This document shows, in pieces, positions 52,782 through 56,413 of a DNA stretch of 56,413 nucleotides (its first letter is position 1; every line of letters begins with the position of its first letter). The position numbers and the translations under genes were made by a program. This stretch comes from Hellea sp. (lineage in GTDB: Bacteria > Pseudomonadota > Alphaproteobacteria > Caulobacterales > Maricaulaceae). Under the pieces are notes generated by a model, which made no database searches, was not told the DNA's origin, and saw only the letters and a list, made by a program, of their open reading frames with translations. Location of the stretch: assembly GCA_020629135.1 (NCBI GenBank), contig JAHDDX010000009.1, positions 1-56,413 of the forward strand. The letters are read 5' to 3'.

Positions 52782-53105
52782 TTAGGTGGCAGAGGCCGCA
52801 TTCGACAGGAAGATACGCTCAATTAATGTACGTAAAATCGCCATCACAGCTGCTGCACCAAAGACTTTGCCCAGGCTTCCCAGGATATCGCCAAACACAC
52901 CGTGAAGCCCGTTAAGTGCTCCAGATCCGCCTAGCATCAGGAAGATGGCTGCAATAATAACACCTCGTCGATGATCCGCGTCCAAGAACCATCCACTTGC
53001 GAGTCCCAAAACGGCCAGGATCATACCGTTATAATTGGTATCAACAAAAGCCAGAAGGGCCGCGCCAAGTGCGCTGACGAGCCAAATTATTTTAGCTAAA
53101 GACAT
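52782..53105 (-). CDS. Small membrane protein of unknown function
   Basis: 107 residues with three to four hydrophobic helices (IIWLVSALGAALLAFVDT, GMILAVLGLASGWFLD, GVIIAAIFLMLGG and a C-terminal AVMAILRTLIERIF). No known motif. AAGGGGAAAAACT precedes the ATG. Downstream of it, the convergent DUF2794 terminator is shared. It stands alone on its strand, with the Bax-inhibitor gene 149 bp upstream behind its own terminator. Confidence 0.75.
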   Translation of the reverse strand: MSLAKIIWLVSALGAALLAFVDTNYNGMILAVLGLASGWFLDADHRRGVIIAAIFLMLGGSGALNGLHGVFGDILGSLGKVFGAAAVMAILRTLIERIFLSNAASAT

Positions 53106-53204
53106 AGTTTTTCCCCTTTATGTATATCCGCTAATTAATTAATTTGTTACGGATCGTTAACCTTTGGCAAAAAAAGACAGTTTCGTCAATCACTTAAAGA
53201 AAAA

Positions 53205-53224
53205 CCCCGCGCAAAAGCACGGGG
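53205..53224 (-). terminator. Rho-independent terminator of the Bax-inhibitor-like gene
   Basis: On the minus strand CCCCGTGC (53224-53217), loop TTTT and GCGCGGGG (53212-53205) are followed by TTTTTCTTT. One mismatch/wobble lies in the stem. It ends the gene at 53255. Confidence 0.8.
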
Positions 53225-53254
53225 TGCAATTAATTAGTTATGTTCTTATTTGGT

Positions 53255-53980
53255 CTATTCGCGGCCGAAAAGGCTCAGTAAAATCTGGAACATATTGATA
53301 AATGCCAGTAACAGGCTGGCGGCGCCGTAAGCGGACATTTTACCCAGCATGGCAGCATTTCCGGCCATAGAGTAATAGACGCGCTTGAGCATTTGGGTTT
53401 CCCAGGCCGTGATCACTGAAATCGCCAATAGGGCAACGCCTGTGATAATCAGGTCGAGCGTACCGGTCGGACGGATTGCCGGCCAGAACATGCCCAGGAC
53501 GTTAATCGCGACATAGCCGAGGAATGCGGCAAACGCATATTTAGCGAATGTGCTGAGGTCGCGTCCGGTTGAATACCCAAACATCGACAGGGCGCCAAAC
53601 ATGGCGACGGTCATGAAGAATATCTTCGCGATGACCATAGGATCATAACGCAACGCAACGGCCGACATAAATACGCCCATAAAGGCGGCAAAGCCGAACA
53701 GGAAGGTCATGACACCGCCCATGCTCATCTTATGAAGGCGGGCGCCTATCGAGCCAAACAACACCGGAATGGCGATAACAAAGCCTAGCAAGACAAATGG
53801 ATTATAGACAATTGCCGCGATAGACGGGTTTGTCATCATTAACTGGCTGAAAAAATAGGCAACGACAGCGGTCACACCCATGGCCATAGCCATGTAGCGA
53901 TAAGTGCCGAGCATAAAGTTTTTCAGGCCAATGTCTGTTTCGGTATGACCCGCAACAGGATTGGGTGAACGATCGGTCAT
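53255..53980 (-). CDS. Bax inhibitor-1/YccA family membrane protein
   Basis: 241 residues from the ATG at 53980, which has AAGGGAGTTTTT before it; the frame extends to 54088 without a ribosome binding site. Seven membrane helices. Family marks are GTYRYMAMAMGVTAVVAYFF, SVITAWETQMLKR and the C-terminal ASLLLAFINMFQILLSLFG. Related to E. coli YccA/YbhL; YccA inhibits FtsH. Probably a calcium-leak-type or protease-modulating membrane protein. Confidence 0.92.
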   Translation of the reverse strand: MTDRSPNPVAGHTETDIGLKNFMLGTYRYMAMAMGVTAVVAYFFSQLMMTNPSIAAIVYNPFVLLGFVIAIPVLFGSIGARLHKMSMGGVMTFLFGFAAFMGVFMSAVALRYDPMVIAKIFFMTVAMFGALSMFGYSTGRDLSTFAKYAFAAFLGYVAINVLGMFWPAIRPTGTLDLIITGVALLAISVITAWETQMLKRVYYSMAGNAAMLGKMSAYGAASLLLAFINMFQILLSLFGRE

Positions 53981-54086
53981 AAAAACTCCCTTGTGAATTA
54001 TTGACCCACTCTTATATGGACAGATCATATATAGTGTAAAAATACAAAAACTCAAAATATAAGCGTCCAAATCAACAGGTTTTTCC

Positions 54087-55133
54087 ATGGAATTTCGTAA
54101 TTTAGGTCAAACAGACCTTAAAGTGACCTCTATTTGCCTCGGAACCATGACATGGGGCGAGCAAAATTCAGAGGCAGAAGCTCACGCGCAGCTCGATTAT
54201 GCCCTGTCGCGCGGCATCAATTTCATTGATACTGCTGAAATGTACCCAGTGCCTGGGCGGGCCGAGACCTCCGGGCGTACGGAAAGCTATATCGGAAGCT
54301 GGATTAATAACCGCGGCAAGCGGGATGATTTCGTCCTGGCTACGAAAATCACCGGTCGGTCAGGTATGATCTGGGGGCGGGACAATGCCTCCGAAACCCG
54401 ACACAGCCGGGCGCAGATAGATGAGGCAATCGAAAAATCTCTGCGCCGCCTGCAAACCGATTATATTGATCTTTACCAGCTGCATTGGCCGGATCGTCAG
54501 ATCAACGGCTTTGGCTATCATTCCTATTTTGATTACGACGCCGACGAAATGATCCCGCTTGAGGATATTCTCGAAAGCCTCAACCGTCATGTGGAAAAAG
54601 GCAATATCCGCCATATCGGTGTGTCCAATGAATATCCCTGGGGGGTTATGAAGTTCCTCCAAATCGCCGAACAGCGCGGTTGGCCGCGTATGGTCTCAAA
54701 TCAATGTGTTTATAGCCTGGTGGCGCGCCGCTTTGATTATGGCAATGCCGAGATCGCCATGCGTGAAGGGGTCGGGCTTTTGGCATATTCACCGCTATCC
54801 ATGGGATATCTGACCGGTAAATATGACGGCGGTGCCGTCCCCAAGGGTTCACGCAAAGATCTGTTTGAAGGGTTCTTGCAGCGTTATGTCAGCGAAAATG
54901 CCCAGGCCGCGATCAAAGATTGTAACCAGTCCGCGCGTGAGCTCGGCATAACGCCGACAGAGTTTGCTCTCAAATTTGTCGAAACCCGTCAATTTGTGAC
55001 CTCCAATATTATTGGCGCAACCAGTGTTGAGCAGCTCAAAGAAAATATTGATGCCCACGACATTAGCTGGACCAAGGAGATGGAAAAACAGGCGCGGCGT
55101 ATTCAGGCGAAATATCTCTCGCCTGTCTGTTAA
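54087..55133 (+). CDS. tas: Tas-like aldo/keto reductase
   Basis: 348 residues, length and order of motifs matching E. coli Tas. LGTMTWGEQNSEAEAHAQLD, FIDTAEMYPVPGRAETSGRT and YLTGKYDGGA all fit; the catalytic tetrad includes Asp (DTAEMY, Asp/Tyr), Lys (ATKITG) and His (LHWPDR). It reduces carbonyl compounds with NADPH. The TAA overlaps the ATG of thpR (TAATG), so the two are co-translated. Confidence 0.93.
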   Translation: MEFRNLGQTDLKVTSICLGTMTWGEQNSEAEAHAQLDYALSRGINFIDTAEMYPVPGRAETSGRTESYIGSWINNRGKRDDFVLATKITGRSGMIWGRDNASETRHSRAQIDEAIEKSLRRLQTDYIDLYQLHWPDRQINGFGYHSYFDYDADEMIPLEDILESLNRHVEKGNIRHIGVSNEYPWGVMKFLQIAEQRGWPRMVSNQCVYSLVARRFDYGNAEIAMREGVGLLAYSPLSMGYLTGKYDGGAVPKGSRKDLFEGFLQRYVSENAQAAIKDCNQSARELGITPTEFALKFVETRQFVTSNIIGATSVEQLKENIDAHDISWTKEMEKQARRIQAKYLSPVC

Positions 55134-55672
55134 TGCGTCTATTCACCGCCATATATCCGCCGGAACATATTGTCCGGAAACTGACGCGCCTGCAAAAAGG
55201 GGTCAGCGGCGCACGCTGGTCCGAGCCGGAAAAGCTCCATATCACCACCGGATTTTACGGCGATCTCGATGCGGAATATGCGGAAATCCTCGATCATCAT
55301 TTGGGGCAGATACGTCTGCCCGGATTTGACCTTTCGCTCAGCGGGGCCGGGCATTTCGGGAAATCTGAGCCCCATTCCATTTGGGTCGGCGTGGACGAGA
55401 ACGACTCTCTATCGCGTCTGCATATGGCCTGCCGCCGGGCGGCCCGCCAATCCTGTATCGACATGGAAAGCCGCGAATTTCGGCCCCATGTGACCCTGGC
55501 CTATATGCGCGGCGAGGTCCGCATCGACCGGATCGTGGCCTTTGAAAAGCGCGTCAATGCGTTCAAAGCCGGACCGTTTCTGGTCGATCAGTTTCACCTG
55601 GTCTCGTCCTGGCAGAAAAAAACCGGCGGCAATCTCTATAAAATCGAGGCGTCTTACCCGCTTTATGGGTAA
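55133..55672 (+). CDS. thpR: RNA 2',3'-cyclic phosphodiesterase ThpR
   Basis: 179 residues. The two HxT signatures of the 2H family are present: HITTGFYG starting at His36 and HVTLAYMR starting at His119. The enzyme opens 2',3'-cyclic phosphates or joins RNA via 2'-5' linkages. Its ATG overlaps the tas stop. It is the second RNA-end-processing enzyme in this window, besides RtcB, but is unlinked to it here. Confidence 0.93.
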   Translation: MRLFTAIYPPEHIVRKLTRLQKGVSGARWSEPEKLHITTGFYGDLDAEYAEILDHHLGQIRLPGFDLSLSGAGHFGKSEPHSIWVGVDENDSLSRLHMACRRAARQSCIDMESREFRPHVTLAYMRGEVRIDRIVAFEKRVNAFKAGPFLVDQFHLVSSWQKKTGGNLYKIEASYPLYG

Positions 55673-55720
55673 GCGTGTTCAGCTCCGGTAATCTTTGGAT
55701 TAAAGGCGTTGACCTGTTTG

Positions 55721-56413
55721 TCAGCTGTTTTGCGACGCGAGTAGGGTTTCGGCCGCCAATCGTCCAAAATCATTGGCCGCGAGTGGGCTGGCACCTGTGA
55801 TCAGTCGGCGGTCTTTGTGGCAGGTCGCGTCAGCCTTTTTATTGATGATTTTGACGCCCAATTGATTGAGCTTTTCACCAAATTTCCAGGGCATATGACC
55901 GGGCATATATCCAATCATCGGCGTTTGTTTGTCGACCGCGTCCGGGAAGGCGGCGATGTCATATCCCTCATAGATAAAGCCCTGATCATCCTGAGCGGCC
56001 AGCAAGGCCGCCGGGCCATGACAAATTGCCAAAGTGTAAAGATCATTGCCATGCGCCCAACGCAAGAGCTGCCCCAGATCATCATTTTCGGGAAGGCCCA
56101 GCATGGCGCCGTGGCCACCGGGCAGATAAACGGCAATATAAGGGGAATTATCCGTCATCGACCCGGCGACAAATTCCGCCAGGCTGTCCGGTGCCTCAAG
56201 GCGCTTGGCGAAATCCTGGAAAAGGTTTTGAACCGCCTGATCTTCGGACGGCATGGCCCATTGTTCAATTTTGGTGGATCCACCGGTCGGTGTGACCACG
56301 TCGATCTCGTAACCGGCCGCCAGAAGATGCAGCATAGGCAGGCCCATTTCGACCGGATGGTTACCGGTTGAAAATTTCTTGCCATTGGCCATGACCATAT
56401 GGCGCTCTTCCGT
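55721..56413 (-). CDS. hchA: Protein/nucleic-acid deglycase HchA (partial, window edge)
   Basis: The reading frame continues past the window end, with TEERHMVMANGKKFSTG at the 5' side. This matches the HchA (Hsp31) branch of the DJ-1/PfpI family, whose typical N-terminus of about 50 more residues is missing here because of the edge; the ATGs near 56398 are internal. The nucleophile elbow is ICHGPAALLAAQ, with an upstream VYLPGGHGAML, and the C-terminus has HKDRRLITGASPLAAND. HchA removes glyoxal/methylglyoxal adducts from proteins and nucleotides and acts as a holdase at heat. Confidence 0.9.
   Translation of the reverse strand, partial: TEERHMVMANGKKFSTGNHPVEMGLPMLHLLAAGYEIDVVTPTGGSTKIEQWAMPSEDQAVQNLFQDFAKRLEAPDSLAEFVAGSMTDNSPYIAVYLPGGHGAMLGLPENDDLGQLLRWAHGNDLYTLAICHGPAALLAAQDDQGFIYEGYDIAAFPDAVDKQTPMIGYMPGHMPWKFGEKLNQLGVKIINKKADATCHKDRRLITGASPLAANDFGRLAAETLLASQNS

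Noticed and set aside
55817..56371. 184-codon plus-strand ORF
   Set aside because: Fully antisense to hchA, whose family motifs are clear. Typical shadow frame.
1..56413. CRISPR arrays, rRNA and tRNA genes
   Set aside because: No regularly spaced repeats, no rRNA-like stretches and no cloverleaf sequence were found on reading the intergenic regions.

Overview
The window reads as chromosomal DNA of an aquatic, dimorphic-type alphaproteobacterium, most likely a moderate-GC relative of the Hyphomonadaceae/Robiginitomaculaceae (Caulobacterales/Maricaulales). The main pointers are gcrA, a DUF2794 gene whose promoter carries GANTC (CcrM) sites, TadG-like and PilZ genes, an IalB-like protein, and several membrane TPR proteins of the adenylate-cyclase/FlgO-like type common in that group. 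This placement is an inference from gene content. No rRNA, tRNA, CRISPR array, transposase or integrase was found.

Layout. 1-5.7 kb: a CIRCE operator with its promoter, belonging to a groES-like operon that leaves the window to the left; a secreted protein of unknown function; a ribbon-helix-helix protein with a membrane tail; a multicopper oxidase with a PKD domain; a DASS/SLC13 carboxylate transporter; and a small exported PRC-barrel-like protein. 5.7-8.4 kb: a tightly overlapping minus-strand operon encoding a 247-aa protein of unknown function, an RtcB-type RNA ligase and release factor PrfH, preceded by two small ORFs with good ribosome binding sites. PrfH and RtcB are known to rescue and repair ribosomes cut in the decoding centre; the 247-aa protein is a candidate third partner. 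8.5-16.2 kb: a CadC-like winged-helix/TPR regulator divergent from a TadG/von Willebrand protein, an M20 amidohydrolase, an amino-acid permease and a HAD phosphatase. 16.3-21.3 kb: MaoC hydratase, ribF, gcrA (with DnaA-box-like inverted repeats upstream) and phoR-phoU-phoB. 21.5-31.7 kb: a tripartite RND efflux operon followed by an M13 metallopeptidase lipoprotein, a terminator, and a two-gene ABC transporter.

31.7-45.2 kb: acetyltransferase, CDF metal exporter, extensin-like protein, trypsin-like protease, DUF350, rlmN, IalB-like protein, a PilZ gene with an excellent sigma-54 promoter, and a TetR-plsC-MFS-SpoU operon that resembles a split LplT/Aas phospholipid-remodelling module with a palindromic operator in front. 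These are followed by isoaspartyl peptidase, a short-chain dehydrogenase and a second TPR/FlgO-like membrane protein. 45.3-48.5 kb is the most rearranged part: two paralogous DUF6090-like membrane proteins, each followed by a fossil 5' stub of another copy that runs into a ~101-bp MITE-like palindromic repeat, then a 16-codon relic of the end of a HerA/DUF853 gene, then a TetR gene with its operator and a lipoprotein gene. The relic matches the intact HerA/DUF853 gene at 48.6 kb with only synonymous changes.

48.6-56.4 kb: HerA-like ATPase, AI-2E family transporter, DUF1223, DUF2794, a small membrane protein, Bax-inhibitor-1 family protein, tas-like aldo/keto reductase, thpR RNA 2',3'-cyclic phosphodiesterase, and a window-edge partial hchA deglycase. 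Several genes are joined by 1-8 bp overlaps (ATGA, TAATG), pointing to translational coupling.
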